Below, in pieces: positions 1 through 11,520 of a DNA stretch of 42,645 nt. The DNA is from Gnetum montanum. Taxonomy: Eukaryota; Streptophyta; Gnetopsida; Gnetales; Gnetaceae. The notes beneath the pieces were generated by a model that saw only the letters and a program-made list of their open reading frames with translations, was not told where the DNA came from and ran no database searches. Position 1 is the first letter of the stretch, and the number at the start of each line of letters is the position of its first letter. The DNA lies in contig MNCI01005309.1 in NCBI GenBank assembly GCA_015680685.1, positions 11,502 to 54,146 of the forward strand, in the 5' to 3' direction. Both the position numbers and the translations under genes were made by a program.

Positions 1-290
1 AGTGCTCAAATAAATATTTGTACACTTTCTAACTCTTTCTATAGGCACTTAGAAAAATATTCTAATTATCAAATGAAAAAACTACAAGAGCTTTGCTATA
101 ACTATCACTCAACTCCCCATAAACATGACTAGTGAGTGCATATTTATAGACTTTATCATGGATCTACATTAACAAGGCCCCATAGATGTAGCAAATGTTA
201 TGTTCACATGGTCCCATTAATTGGGAAACATCACGTAGATGGGGCCATGGTGATGGGGGCTCATTGACATGACACAACGATGATTCATCA
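1..290 (-). mobile_element. Partial 3' LTR of element C (Athila-like Ty3)
   Basis: The window opens inside an LTR read on the minus strand. Its U3 start is at 290, where the plus strand reads CATCA followed by TATCCCCAT, so the minus strand reads a purine-rich tract and then TGATGA. The same purine tract plus TGATG arrangement ends the LTR of element D at 27588, and the flanking sequence just inside (291-360) aligns with 27589-27660. A minus-strand TATA box (plus TATTTATA, 141-148) lies about 140 nt into the LTR. The other end lies outside the window, so LTR length and age cannot be estimated. Assignment rests on the D homology. Confidence 0.6.
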
Positions 291-539
291 TATCCCCATA
301 GTTGAATGAAAACTCATCCTTTAGTTCCTTTACAAGATTGGAAAGGTATGGGATTATTAACTAACTCTTAAGATAACAAACTAACTTAATAAAATGAGTG
401 CCCAAGTGTACAAATCAACAACATTACAAAAAAAGTAATGATGTTCATGACACAAAATTGAATACCAAGACATGGTAACTCAAAACTGGATAGTACATCC
501 TTTAATGGCATGAAGGCAGTTGAGAAGATCAAACAATCC
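291..539 (-). other. Polypurine tract and 3' untranslated stub of element C
   Basis: The minus strand here carries ATGGGGATA directly before the LTR start, a usable plus-strand primer site. Further in, 300-480 aligns with 27597-27770 of element D, including the shared words gaaaactcatcc, tatgggattatt and gttcatgacac. I see no coding signal in this stretch. It is the non-coding tail between the extra ORF of element C and its LTR. Confidence 0.55.
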
Positions 540-3362
540 TAGGTGGTGGAGGCTCCTAAGGTTCTGAATTACCTTTGCTAGCTTTGAGCATGTGTAGTGG
601 CTGAGATGGCTATGACTATCCTATTGTGACTACTACCTTCAGTAGAAGAAAAAAAACCTTCTAGTAATGTCTTCATCTTCTCCTTACTTTGGGGATCTTT
701 CATAGTTCACATGGCATTGCCATAGATAGGGAATTACTGGGAACAACTCCTTAACATTGACAAAGTAGGTGGTGAATTATTTGCATTCGACATCAAATGT
801 CTTGACTACGGTTTTAGCTCTTGGTAGTCATTCATTCTTTTGACTAGGTTCTTGGCAACATATCTCTGATTGGTGTATTTATTCTTGAGAACCTCAAGTT
901 TAGCATTTTCCATTGTAAGCTTTTGCTTGGTGTCTTTATGATGCTTGAACTCGACCTCATATAACAAGTGCAAGCTGGCCACTTACTTCTCTAGTTCTGA
1001 CCACAATTATTCAGTAGTCAACATAGCTAGATTCATGTATCGGAGATTGGTGAGCTCCATGTATTTTGTTATTTTTTTATTTGCAACTCCTTTAGGTAAA
1101 TTTCTACTTTATTGTATTGATCAATCCCATCAATGATGGGATACCATAATTCACATCCTTGTTGAAGTTGCTGGAGGGTCTCATCCACCTTTGGCTTTGC
1201 CAATTGAATATGTTTTCATTTACTTATTTCTATAGGCTGACCTAGTCTTTGTAGTGATCCTTAACTCTCTCAAATTTGAGAGCCTCTGATTTTCAGGTAG
1301 CTACCTCTATTGTAGTGTTTTGGTGAAGGACACAGACCTCCTCCATAAAGAGGTTTTTTTTCTCAACTATCAATCTCTTTAGCTTTGTGTTTGCTTTGGC
1401 TTGTTGCTCCTACTTTAGGTGGATAAACTCAGTCAACTATTGTTTATGCTCATTAGCATTTCACATTGATGATTCTCTATGGTTAGTTGCACATTCTCCT
1501 GGCATGTTAGATCCAAGGCCTTATGAATTTTATGTTTGGTAGCCTTTGCTAAGGATTGATAGAATACCACCATCTCCATCACACCCTCAACCCCTTTTAG
1601 CCTAGTGTGAAGTTATTTAAGAGCTTCATATTTTATCAATGCTTGGTTGAGAAATGTAGGGTCGGAAATTTGGGCTCTTAATTCAACAACTTTAGTAGCC
1701 AAGTGTTCATTTAGCTCCTTAGCTCTTTCAAGTTGCCCTTCAAAAATAATGTTTTTACTCCTTGCCTCTAGTAGCTCTAATTAGGTTTTAGTAATACTAT
1801 CCGAATGATCAAAAACATCTAGAAGTAGTTGCCCAATTCCTATCAGTTGGTCTAGTAGTTGTTCATGTCATGCTGCACCCAATGTACTATTGATGGTCCT
1901 TATGGACATTTGTACATCTTTAATTATAGTGACGTCTAGTATAGATGTTGCATGTGCATTGAATATTTTAGTAATTCTATTAGCAATCACCTCTACTACT
2001 ATTTCTTGCCCTTGGTGCTACATCACTAGTATTATTTCCCCCTCACCTTACTCTAAGCACACCAAGAAGGTCATGAAATTCCTAAAAATATCTAGGAGTG
2101 GCTACTATTTTGCAAGAGATAGTGTTCCCTTTTTGGTACTAGGATTTAACCTCACAAATAATTTTTTTCATTGGGTTAAGAAAATGGATCCACATCCTTC
2201 GATCAAGCTAACTATTTAGGCCACATCATTTAAGTAACTCATTGTTGGTCGATACATAGATGGGTCTCCACCACTCGTGCCTGCTCATTACTCTTATTTA
2301 CTTAAGAGCCATTTTTAGTATCTGTGCAACCATTGAGATGTTGTAGTGATGTCCAACATAATTTTTTGAGTCGCAAGTGGAGGTGGTGGCTGTTGCTCCT
2401 CTTCTTGAATAGTTGTTGTAGGCATCTTATCCTCCATCATCTCTACCCAATTAGTGGTTGGAGTGCATCTGATAGCATCATTTGCATAATGAACTATTCC
2501 TCCCCTTTGATAGAGTTTTCTCATGAGGCATGGAAAGGGGAGTGCCTTCCTTCCACATTCATGCTCTTTAAACTACTTCTCTATCTCTAGATAGATCACT
2601 TGTGGAAGGTTGATAGGAAATCTCCCACTCATAGTAGTGCACACACTGGTAGAAAAGGCAATGATCTTGTTAGGCCTCACTGTGGGGTTTAGGTGAAAGG
2701 TCACAATCATGTAATGAATTCTTTTTGCTGGTGTGAGCACACTATACTCATTTTGATTGACACCATAACATTGTCAAACCCATTCCATTTTGATGCTAGG
2801 GGTCTATCTGCATTAGAGTCATGGTAAGATTGACCTCAGTTTTTGGCAACCCAAGTGCTTCAGCAATGGTTGGCACTAAGTAGGGCACTGAGATACCCTT
2901 GATTTTGACTATTGAACTAGCCTACCTATTGTTCCAAAATAATAATGTCTCTCCCATGTACCACTCCTCATTGGAAGTGATAATTGACCACATGGGAGAG
3001 GTCTTTAGTTGGTCATGTACTTCTTTAGATGCTTTCTCTAGGAAAGAGCTAAAGTTTAACTCCTAGAGCACTCTTTCTTGGACCTCTCTTGATCTAATTT
3101 GATTCAAGTAGGCTTTTGTAAAGGTTACCTCAAGGTTTTCTTGCTGAGTTGGTGCCTCATCTCAGTGGGAATCTTCAATTGTTGCTACTAGTTATGGAAT
3201 TTGATGGATAGATTCCACTTTAGCCTCTTCCCTAAGAGGAATTGTGGCATGGGCTGTAATTGGTTCTTCTTGTGCTTGTTCTTGGATGCTTCCCATTCTT
3301 GGTTATTTCTCCCTTGGTTTAGATGATCCTCCTTCCTATGTGTGTTTGCCTTTCAGTGCCAT
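540..3362 (-). pseudogene. Decayed extra ORF of element C (plant-transposon-like domain plus coiled coil)
   Basis: Reading the minus strand from an ATG at 3362 gives a long protein-like frame broken by many stops and frameshifts. The first half has segments such as VKIKGISVPYLV and AEALGLPKTEVNL, then PNKIIAFSTSV and ALPFPCLMRKLYQRGGIVHY. These resemble the poorly characterised domain found in extra ORFs of plant Ty3 elements. The second half (about 1800-660) is rich in Leu, Glu and Lys heptad-like runs, for example LERAKELNEHLATKVVELRA, and looks like a coiled coil. No enzyme motif is visible. The ORF lies between the spacer and the 3' LTR, in sense with the element. The start codon context is conserved in element D at 27957, where the ORF itself is mostly deleted. 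Domain naming is tentative. Confidence 0.5.
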
Positions 3363-4997
3363 CTATAGTCACAACACATCCATGGATTAGTAGATATAAT
3401 GTGTAACTTTGAATTCTTTTGAATACCTTATCTCATTAGTTAGTTACACTTGGCTAAGTTGGATCATGGTAGATTGATTAATTTATTATTGTTTTATTAT
3501 TTAATTTTTATTATAAGAGTTACTAGAGCTTGTTGGAAGAGTTTAACTTTTGTAATTTGGTGTTTAAATGTTGACTTCTTTGTTAAAACATTATGGGAGT
3601 TAGAAAAATGATGAAAACATTTCTATAAAACATGGCACATTTGTGGCCCCCATGACTAAGAGCTTAACTTTGGTAGCTATACAGTCAAAGGACAAAGTGA
3701 TTTGGATAAATGGTTAGGAAGTTACGGGCTCTAGAAGGTTCTAGGCTCTAAAAATTTGAAAAACTCCCTTGGCATTTATAAGAAAATGTGAAAATTTCTA
3801 AGGAAGGTCATGCATATTTATACTATGTTTGCACTATGTTAATGAGGCTATGTATACGGGGCCTCATATACACATGGGCTCCATCAACGGTGTCCTATTT
3901 ATGGGGCTCATAAATAAAATTTTAAAATGTGAATATCTTGAAAAATACAAGAAATCTTTGAATGAATTTGGAATCCATGGAGTCCCAAAAAAGCCAAGAA
4001 TATGATGAAATCATTAAATAGGTTCTTTGAAAGCTCAAAAAATCAAAAATTTGATGGAGAATATGTGCATTGAACAAAATATGTAAAGGAGTACATGATT
4101 GGATGCAGAAGATGGATGTACAAAAGATTTTGATTATAAGAATGCTTAAGGATAAGGTGCTTAACAAACCCAACTAAGAGATATGCAAGTGGGTCCTTCC
4201 CATAGTAGACACATTCCTTTTTTACCCTTGCATAACCTCAACCTAAGGATTTTGTTGACCCTATAGGAAGTTAATGTTTGATGGAAGTTAAGGACGAAAA
4301 ATTGAAAGATTCTACCAAAGAATTCAAGTACATCAGACAAAGATACTAAATCAAGAACATTGACATTGGTAGTGAGGTGAGTTACGGGCAGCATGGATGG
4401 ATGATGGAGAAGGTGGAATGGAATTCTAAATTGAGGTCATAAGAAGTCCTTTATGGATTTTATGTTTAAATGACTTGAGAAGATCCATCCTTATTCTAGA
4501 CCAAAACCAACTGCATTTAGTGACTTCACATCATCACTCCAAGATTGATCCACCTCCTCAAGACGTAAGAGAACTCCCATAGAACAACCACCATTCCATA
4601 AAAAGAAGAAAAGAGAAGCAAGAAGTAAGAGAGGGCCTTAGTTACAGGGGACCTTTAGGCATGGGTAACAAGTCTTTCTAGTTCCATAATTGATTCTTGT
4701 AGCTCATTTATTTGTCTAAGGGATCTCCTTTGAATTCCCATCATGTTTTATTTTATTTTGTTTATTTTGTTTTGGTTTTATTTCTCTTTTTTTTTTCTTT
4801 TTCAGATGGGAACCACACCAGGAAAATACTTTATTCAACTTCTTGTTATTGGTTGACATGAAACAATAACAAGTTTGTAAGAACACTCATGCACCCAAGC
4901 AAGTAGAAGAGTTCAAAGAGTATTGAGTCCCCTTGAAGTCACACCTTGTGCAAACCTTTTAATCCTTTCCAATTTTAGAAACAACTAAAGTCATAAA
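3363..4997 (-). other. Non-coding spacer of element C, shared with element D
   Basis: No gene is visible. From about 3345 onward it aligns patchily with element D at 27945-29110. Shared blocks include the area around both extra-ORF start codons, a purine motif on the minus strand (plus cccccatgacta, 3648-3659), gggccttagttacag (4633), and ccccttgaagtcacacc (4930 versus 29056). It is the internal spacer of this element family. It is cut at 4997 by the LTR of element B. Short open frames here are AT-rich and unconvincing. Confidence 0.6.
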
Positions 4998-5738
4998 TGT
5001 AATGATTGAAAATGTTAGTGGCTGGAATCATTGAGGGTTTAATGGATGCATAGCCTAATCCCAACTCCAAGCAAGGGCCTGTTAGAAGTAGAGATGGGGT
5101 GTCCTGAATAGTCTTGTGAATTGAATGGGAACTTACCAATTTAATGCCAAAATGATGTGAAGTGTTTAAGTGGTGGTGAGGTGTTAATGATGTTGATGGT
5201 ATCAGAGTGTAGTCACGGTGCTTGAGGGAGCAAGCATAGTCAAGGGTTTTAGCAAAAACAAGGATGCCAACACATGAGGACTACTGCTCGAGCACAGTTG
5301 TAATGTGACCACACATTGAAAATAAAAAAATGCAAAGAAAATGTAGAAAATGAAGTAGAGTGAAATGGAACACCATCCCAAATGGGGTTGAGCATAGTTA
5401 ACTCCAAAAGGGTTAAGAAGGCACATAGTGTACAATAGCCATAGTGGAGAGCATAGTCATAGTATTGCTGTTGTCGGGCCATGAAGTCTAGCACTTGCTG
5501 TGGTGTCCATGCCTACCAGGTTGGTCTTCATGATGTATCATCGGTTGTGGTGTCCTACTAGGCTATGGTGTGGACTACAGTGGGCCGTGGTGCACAACTC
5601 TACCTCTTAGTTTGTTGGTGTGCCTTTGGATCTCATTTACCCAAAGAATGCCAAATTCCAACATAAAAATGCTAATGAAATGCAAAAATGCCAATCGATC
5701 TTCAAATTTTCCAACCCCTAAAACATAGATGGTTGGGA

Positions 5739-5746
5739 TATTTATA
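5739..5746 (-). promoter_or_regulatory. TATA box in element B LTR
   Basis: The minus strand reads CCTATAAATATCC here, at the position equivalent to the TATA boxes of the element A LTRs. Promoter role is inferred from that alignment and from the LTR setting. Confidence 0.5.
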
Positions 5747-6147
5747 GGGTTAGGATTTATGTGAAGTTTGGATTGATTGCAACATGGCAATGGAACAGTT
5801 GGGACTATGCTGTACCCTAGCTACGCTCTCCACTAAGGTAAATAGTGTTATGCTCTACTATTTTCTAATGGACTCTACAAGACTGAAAGATTGTAACTAC
5901 ACTGCCAACTACATGTGCATGTGCTAAAAATATCCGTAATGTACTTGAAAAGTGCAAAAAATGCAAGTTTGGAGACTACACTTCAAGACTACACTATCCA
6001 CTATTGAGAGTGGGGTTGAGCGTAGTTACAATTTGGGGATAAAGGAGGTGCAAAAAAGATGTATGTTGCTATTGAAGATGTGTTGGACCTGAGGTGGATG
6101 CTAGTGCTATGTTCTGGAGGCCTTTAGAGGCTATTTTGCATGAATAC

Positions 6148-6660
6148 ACTTGATTATGCTCTAGAATAGGGGAAGAGCATAGTCACAACTGTTAGAAAAC
6201 TTTTAGCAAAAACTGGCTTCTAGTTGACTATGCTTGGCTATGCTCTAGTTTGGTGGAGAGTGTAGTCTTAAGACTTAGCAAAATTTTTGCAAAATTTGGC
6301 TTCCAATTGACTACACTTAACAACACTCTAGGGTAATAGAGAGCATAGTCTCAAAAGATAGAAAAAAAATCTACCAAAACCTAAGCCTTGATGTTATCTA
6401 CCCTTGAGTATGCTGTAGTTTAGTGGAGAGCGTAGTCTCAACAATTAGAAAATTTCTATAAAACCAGATTTCCATGTTGACTATGCTTGAATATGCTCTG
6501 AGGTAGTGCAAAGTGTAGTCCTAGAACGTAGAAAAATCTATTGCTACTGGCTTGACACTTTGAAAAATCAAAAAAATTGGCTATTTGTGTTGACTACACT
6601 CTCTACTGAGCTGACTACACTCTAGGGAAATGGAGAGCGTAGTCCCAACACTTGAAAAAA
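6148..6660. repeat. Degenerate tandem hairpin repeat, units of about 75-115 bp, in element B LTR
   Basis: About six units begin with a variant of ttgactatgctt or ttgactacactc. After a short spacer each holds a variant of gagagcgtagtc, so a unit can fold as GACTACGCTC against GAGCGTAGTC. Most differences between units are C to T or G to A at the CpG of the stem. Weaker copies of the same words occur from 5205 to 5840. The array sits downstream of the U3 start (6739) and upstream of the TATA box. Confidence 0.65.
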
Positions 6661-6739
6661 TTTGTAGAAAGTGGCCTTGTTTAGACACTTAGGAAAATTT
6701 ATAGTTTAGACATTGTAGCGCAAATTTGGTGGTATTTCA

Positions 6740-6815
6740 TTGGTCCCTCTTTGTTGATGTCTAGAGGAATGGCTTGAGAGACATTGAAAATGAATGAAAA
6801 AATACCATGGTAAGA
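6740..6815 (-). other. Polypurine tract and 3' UTR stub of element B
   Basis: The minus strand reads CAACAAAGAGGGACCAA and then the LTR start TGAAATACC. The remaining bases align with the 3' UTR of element A at 8488-8560 (ggcttgagagacattg versus ggcctaagagatgctg). The stub stops where element A begins and appears to resume at 25418. Confidence 0.65.
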
Positions 6816-7446
6816 TGTAGCAACTGAAAAAATGTCAGTGGATGGAACACCGAGAGATTTCCGGGTGAATAGTTTAACCCCAGATCTGTGCAAGGGCCAT
6901 GCTAGATAAAATGAAAATGGGGCATCCTAAATGGTTTGGTCGATTAGATAAGGACTTAATCGGTAACTTAACCTTACATGAATGTTGTTTTAAATGTGAA
7001 ATACACGAGGTAAAATTGATGATCAATAAATGTAGGAATGAAGGAAATAATGCCAAAAAATGATAACAATAAAGAGATAATAGAATAAACTGGGGTAAGA
7101 AAATGCACTGCTGTAATGTCACAAGTTCGATTCTTTGCCTTGTTTGAAAAATGTATAACAAGTTATACAATGCTGAAGCCGCATAGAGAGTTCAAGGATA
7201 ACCAAAATGCTCAGAATATGCCAACTATGCTTTCGAGCACAAACTTAAAAGCGAACTGTGCAATAGTGCCAACTCTTTGGATGAGAAATGCTAACTAGAA
7301 GAGCCAACTAGTGCAAATGCCAACAAGCCAACTGCTCTCGTTAATGCAAAAATGCCAATTCTTTGAGTAAAAAAGCCAACTATAAAAAAGCCAACGCACA
7401 AAATGCCAATGCAAAAAGGCAAGCCTTTGAGTGTTGTTTATTGGGG

Positions 7447-7454
7447 TATTTATA
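7447..7454 (-). promoter_or_regulatory. TATA box in 3' LTR of element A
   Basis: The minus strand reads GCCCTATAAATACCCC, a near-consensus plant TATA box about 1030 nt from the U3 start. The equivalent in the 5' LTR (24358-24365) reads CATAAATA, so the copy that should drive the element carries a T to C change. Confidence 0.6.
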
Positions 7455-7639
7455 GGGCTAGAACCAAGTCAGAAATGAGGACTAGATGCCATGTTTCCTA
7501 GACCCCATGAGATGCTGATGTGCTCGTATTGCATAGATGTGCAACGTCGATCATGAACTTGCTACACTGTAACCATGCTGTTGAAACTGCAGATACTGGA
7601 ATCTAGTATGTCATCAATGTAAGTGAGAAATGAAGCACA

Positions 7640-8195
7640 TAGAAGTAGCATAGCTGCTTACTACACTGTGCTATGCTATGTAGCATAACACAATGGCATA
7701 GCATAGCTACTTGCTACGCTGTGCTACGCTATGTAGCGTAGCACAGCGTAGCTGCTGGTTTGAATAGAAAACTTGTGTTGAAGTCAATAGCATTTGCTGG
7801 AAGCCTTGGTGCACATCAGGTTAACTTTTGGAGAAATTTTTTGATTTGTGTCTTTGCTATGCTATGCTATGATACGTAGCATAGTGGCCAATGTCACTTG
7901 CATTTCTGTTAGAATTACGGGGTTTCACGTGAAGACTTTGCTTGTGGTTCGAAGGCTAACTGAGATAGGGTAGCTTTGGAAGTCACAATGCTATTAGATG
8001 CAATTCTTTCACTGAGATAACTTGGTAGAGGAGCCTTTGCGTGTTTCACCCTTGCTACGCTATATAGCATAGCACCCTGTGTTAACTAAATTCGAACTTT
8101 GCCTTTTGTGAACATCTTGCCAAAACTTGTATTTGGACACTTGATTGATCTTTTAGAAGGCCTGCTACATTGCACAATGTAGTGTAGCATAGCAG
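7640..8195. repeat. Cluster of TAGCGTAG-type palindromes in element A LTR
   Basis: The best unit is an 18-bp perfect inverted repeat, GCTACGCTGTGCTACGCT (7713-7730), a 4-base loop, and its complement at 7735-7752. Weaker copies lie at 7647-7700, 7858-7880, 8055-8075 and 8163-8190. Most variants are explained by CpG decay of the same word. The equivalent copy in the other LTR (24624-24663) differs by four transitions, three of them at CpG. Confidence 0.8.
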
Positions 8196-8487
8196 ACTTC
8201 ACCACTAGAAAATTTTCCGAACTATTTTGTCCATCCTAAACACCGTGGAAAACTCCTAACATAATTTCTGGGTAGACTATCAATTCAGTGAATTGTCCAG
8301 GTGGGCAGGCCAGAGAGTCCATCGAGCCTATCAGCTATGGAGGTAGAAAACTTCCTAGACTAGGTAGTATAACCATAGTGCCTACATTTTCATGCCAAAC
8401 TATCATGACGCTACACTTGTGGAAGTCCTTGCATAAATTCCAAGACCCTGGTGAAGCAAGAGGGTCTTGAAAATTTATGGTGTTTCA

Positions 8488-8503
8488 ACAGCCCCTTTTT
8501 GTC
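8488..8503 (-). other. Polypurine tract of element A
   Basis: The minus strand reads GACAAAAAGGGGCTGT immediately before the LTR start TGAAAC. This is where the plus-strand DNA primer of the retrotransposon would be made, and it fixes the minus-strand orientation. Confidence 0.75.
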
Positions 8504-9829
8504 GAAGTTTGGAGGATAGGCCTAAGAGATGCTGACAAAGAATATGAAACATTATGAAAAATAAGATGCTAACATCCCTCTTTAGTAATTGTCAAAATGT
8601 CACTTAGCTATGCTTGAGAGTGCCAGGATAGTCATGTAGGGAAAGGGGAAAGGGTGGATCTGCTACGATGGTTTCAGAAAGGGAAATATGTAGCATAGTA
8701 TAGTCCTTCATTGAAGTGCTTGTGAGGGAGTAGATATGCATGAGCATCCTTCTTTTGCAGGTTTTTAACCTCTCATTGGAATGCTTAGAGATGGTCATTG
8801 CTAAACAACTGATGTGCCATTTGTTTTGCACATGTTTTTTTTGAGCTTTTGCTCTTTTACACTTTTCTTTTGCTATTTTGCCATTTTCATTTGCAAATAA
8901 CCTTGTTGTTGCAAGATAGGTGTTTCCTCCCCAGGATGAGTTGCATTACATCCATGTGGGGCTTTGACCTACCTACAGATGCTTCCCATGCAGCGAGTTA
9001 TGTTACATGCATCATGGACTTTACGGTTGAGCATATGGGAGGGCTCTATAGGCGTAGGAAAAATTCATAAAAGAGAGGTGTGAGAAGGAGAATTGTAGGT
9101 GTAAGAGACAGGGTAAGGGAGGTTAAGGGGGAGGATAGGATGCCCACTCACAAGTAACCAAGTTAGTCAGAATGACCACTTTGGAACAATGTAGTGTCCT
9201 GCCTCCTTGGTGAAATGCACCTTTGACTGATGCCCCTCTAGTATGTACACTACAAACACAACAGAGAGCAAACCAGAAGAAACAACCATCAAGAAAAATA
9301 AAGGAAAAGGTCTTACTAGCTATGGACATTGCTGGAACAATGGAGGTTGCTGTTGAGGCATTCGACACCCAAACAAGAAAGGCCAACAACGATTCTGGCA
9401 GCATTAACGTGGAGAGGTCAGCATCAAGGAGGCTAGGAGTTATTGTGATGTGAGTGCTCATGAGTTCCCATCCAAGGCAAACATTATGCAATTCAGCTAT
9501 AAGGTGAGATGCCCAATAGATGAACATCTTTTGGGCCTAGGAAATGGTCGGGGATGGAGAGTAGCAACTTTGTGGCTAGGCCACAATAGTGTTGGGACTT
9601 TAGCGACAAGTGTTGAAGGTGGAAGCTACTACTAGGGCGATGGGTTGTGGTGGCAGTAGCTTTGAAAGGTCAGCAAGATGTCCGACAACATTTCCAGAGG
9701 ATCAACAAGATTCTAGGGGTAGTGGCATTGCATATATTCCAGAGAGTATTTTCTTGGCATCATGAACTACATTCTAGAACTGCAACATTCCACCCCATGT
9801 TGGCACTGTGCATGCTTGCTTGCTTGTAG
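8504..9829 (-). other. 3' untranslated region of element A
   Basis: No convincing gene. Parts align with element B's 3' UTR: gtgtttcctccccaggatgag at 8921 matches 25924, and the block around 9770-9840 matches 26400-26520. A segment of about 530 bases (roughly 9190-9720) has no counterpart in element B. It contains open frames on both strands (134 codons on minus at 9123-9527, 76 on plus at 9223-9453) that I do not recognise. Confidence 0.55.
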
Positions 9830-9869
9830 GGTCATGGATTGTGAGCTGGACATGTTGTGCCACGAACCC

Positions 9870-10380
9870 ATTTTAAGATCTTGGTAGATCATCTGATGTG
9901 TTGGTTTAAGGTCCCAGCAAATCGTGGTGTGCTAGTTTAAGGTCCTAGTAGACCACTGTGCTAGTTTAAGATCCTAGCAGACCGCTGTGCTAGTTTATCA
10001 TCATAGAGGATGGTTGCTATGCTGGTTTAAAGTCCTAGCAAATGACTATGCTAGTTTAAGATCCTAGCAGATTGTTGTGCTAGTTTATCATCGTAGTGAA
10101 CAATGGATGGGCCAGTTTAAGGTTGTAGCGGATCATCTACGCTAGTTTTACATCATAGAAGATGGCCTATGCTAGTTTATAGTCATAGTAGACTATCTAT
10201 GTGCTAGTTTATGATCATAGCAGACTATTTCTGTGCTAGTTTATAGTCATAGCTGACTAGCTTTGCTAGTTTTACATCATAGCAGATGAGCTTTGCTAGT
10301 TTTATGTCATAGTGGACATGGTTTGCCAGTTTTACATCGTAGAAGATGTGCCTTGCCAGATTTACATCGTAGTAGATGTT
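9870..10380. repeat. Hairpin minisatellite array 1 (about 30-bp units)
   Basis: About 17 units share gctagttta and then a 14-base block made of a 4-base arm, a 6-base loop like atagca, and a 4-base arm. The last four units are spaced exactly 30 bp apart (10275, 10305, 10335, 10365). In ten units the arms are perfectly complementary although their sequence differs: GATC (9877), GGTC (9941), CATC (9999, 10151, 10275, 10335, 10365), AGTC (10181, 10245) and TGTC (10305). Tandem repeats in the 3' UTR are known in Tat/Ogre elements. The paired changes are what stand out. Confidence 0.85.
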
Positions 10381-10404
10381 TTGCTTACCTTGCTCATGCA
10401 ACAG

Positions 10405-11520
10405 ATGTATTATGGCTTGAGATACATATGATTCACAAGATTTGTGAACTTTTTGCCATCCATCTCTGCCATCTTGAAGGCTCCATTTCCATAGGATTTT
10501 GTAACCATGAATGGACCTTCCTAGTTTGCTGAGAACTTGTTCACATGTTCATGGATAGCCTTGAAAACAAGGTTTCCCTTTTTTATTAGCCATTGATATG
10601 GGTTTGCATGATGCTTTTGCCGTTGCTTGTCTTGATAGTGCTTGATGCGACCAAGTGTTTGTGCACACTCTTCCTCTATGGAGTCAAGGTTGATGATCCT
10701 CGACTCATTGTTATGGGCTTCGCTCATGATGTTTGATAGGATGATTTGAAGTGATGGTATCTATAGCTCAAGAGGAAACACCGCTTTAGATCCGTAAACA
10801 AGATCGTCAGGAGTTTTTTTTGTTGCCATCTTGCAAGTCATTCTGTAAGCCCATAGCACATAGAGGATTTGCTCATGCCATCATCTCTTACTGTTACTAA
10901 CCATTTTCTTGAGCAAGTTGATGATGGCTTTGTTCATAGCTTTTGCCTGTTTGTTTGCCTACGGGTAGTATGACAAGGAGAATGATTACCTAATGCCAAG
11001 GTTATTACAAAAGCTTTTGGTTTCTACACTACTAAATTATGGCTCATTATCTGTCACAATAGTCATGGGAAGCCCAAACCTTGTCACAATGTTATCCAAT
11101 ATGAAGTGGCAAACTTGTTGAGATGTAGTCTTACTCAGGGTAATAGCCTCCATCCACTTTGTAAAGTACTTAGTGGCGGTGATGATGAAGCTATGCCTTG
11201 CGGAAGACTTAGGTGTGATGGGTCCTATAATTTCTAGTCCCCATCATTGGAATGGCCACGTGATCTGCATAAGGTGCAACTCTATAGGTGAAACGTGTAT
11301 AAGATTTGCATATCGTTGGCACGTATAATCATGTCTTAACTATGGCTAGGCAATCACATTCCATGTGAGGCCAATAGTACCCTAGGAATTTGACTTTTGC
11401 TACCATGGTCCTAGGTGCTGTGTGTCCACCACAAAGTCCCTCATGTACCTCATTAATGCCCTTTTGTGCTTGTTTCTTGTTTATGCATGCTAGCAATATT
11501 TCATCAAAGGAGCATTTTCA
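10405..11520 (-). pseudogene. Integrase domain of element A pol
   Basis: Integrase joins the cDNA into the host genome. The N-terminal zinc-binding region is visible (EVHEGLCGGH, then GYYWPHMECDC). The catalytic core follows (WGLEIIGPI, FTKWMEA, FGLPMTIVTDN, PDDLVYGSKAVFPLEL). The C-terminal part is VNKFSAN then EGPFMVTKSYGNGAFKMAEM, ending near YLKP at about 10410. The first catalytic Asp is Glu, the second (TDN) is kept, and the Glu region after YYP is unrecognisable (ANKQAKAMNKA). Stops and frame breaks interrupt it throughout; the longest clean piece is 10521-10727. It lies directly after the second RNase H, as in Tat elements. Not functional. Confidence 0.85.

Larger units (their letters stand above)
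4998..6739 (-). mobile_element. 3' LTR of element B (diverged Tat-family LTR)
   Basis: The left end TGTAATGATTGAAAATG matches the starts of the element A LTRs, and the next 150 bases align with 6834-6990 (agtggctgga, caagggcc, ggggtgtcctgaa). The promoter region aligns too: plus TATTTATA at 5739-5746 is a minus-strand TATA box, as at 7447-7454. The right end is tatttca at 6733-6739, followed by a minus-strand polypurine tract. Its length of 1742 bp is close to the 1672 and 1704 bp of the element A LTRs. It differs mainly in its repeat content, having gagcgtagtc hairpins instead of gctacgct hairpins. It is therefore a related but separate subfamily. Confidence 0.75.
6816..8487 (-). mobile_element. 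3' LTR of element A (Tat-type Ty3)
   Basis: Direct repeat of 23714-25417 in the same orientation, about 82 percent identical by eye in the stretches I compared. It starts TGTAGCAACTG and ends GGTGTTTCA, so on the minus strand it runs from TGAAACACC to CTACA. Just outside the minus-strand start is a strong polypurine tract, which fixes this copy as the 3' LTR. It holds a minus-strand TATA box at 7447-7454 and several CpG-containing palindromes upstream of it. The left flank (taaga, 6811-6815) and the right flank of the other LTR (caagc, 25418-25422) match at only three of five bases, so the target duplication is eroded or absent. Confidence 0.85.

Noticed and set aside
4740-4805. T-rich run as a LINE or SINE poly-A tail (minus strand)
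   Set aside because: The stretch aligns with T-rich sequence at the same place in element D (28871-28920), so it is part of the element family spacer.
9223-9453. Plus-strand 76-codon open frame as a host gene
   Set aside because: It lies in the element A 3' UTR, overlaps a longer minus-strand frame, and has no recognisable domain or splice partners.
9870-10380. CRISPR-like array
   Set aside because: Units have no constant repeats with unique spacers of fixed length; it is a degenerate minisatellite in a plant retrotransposon.
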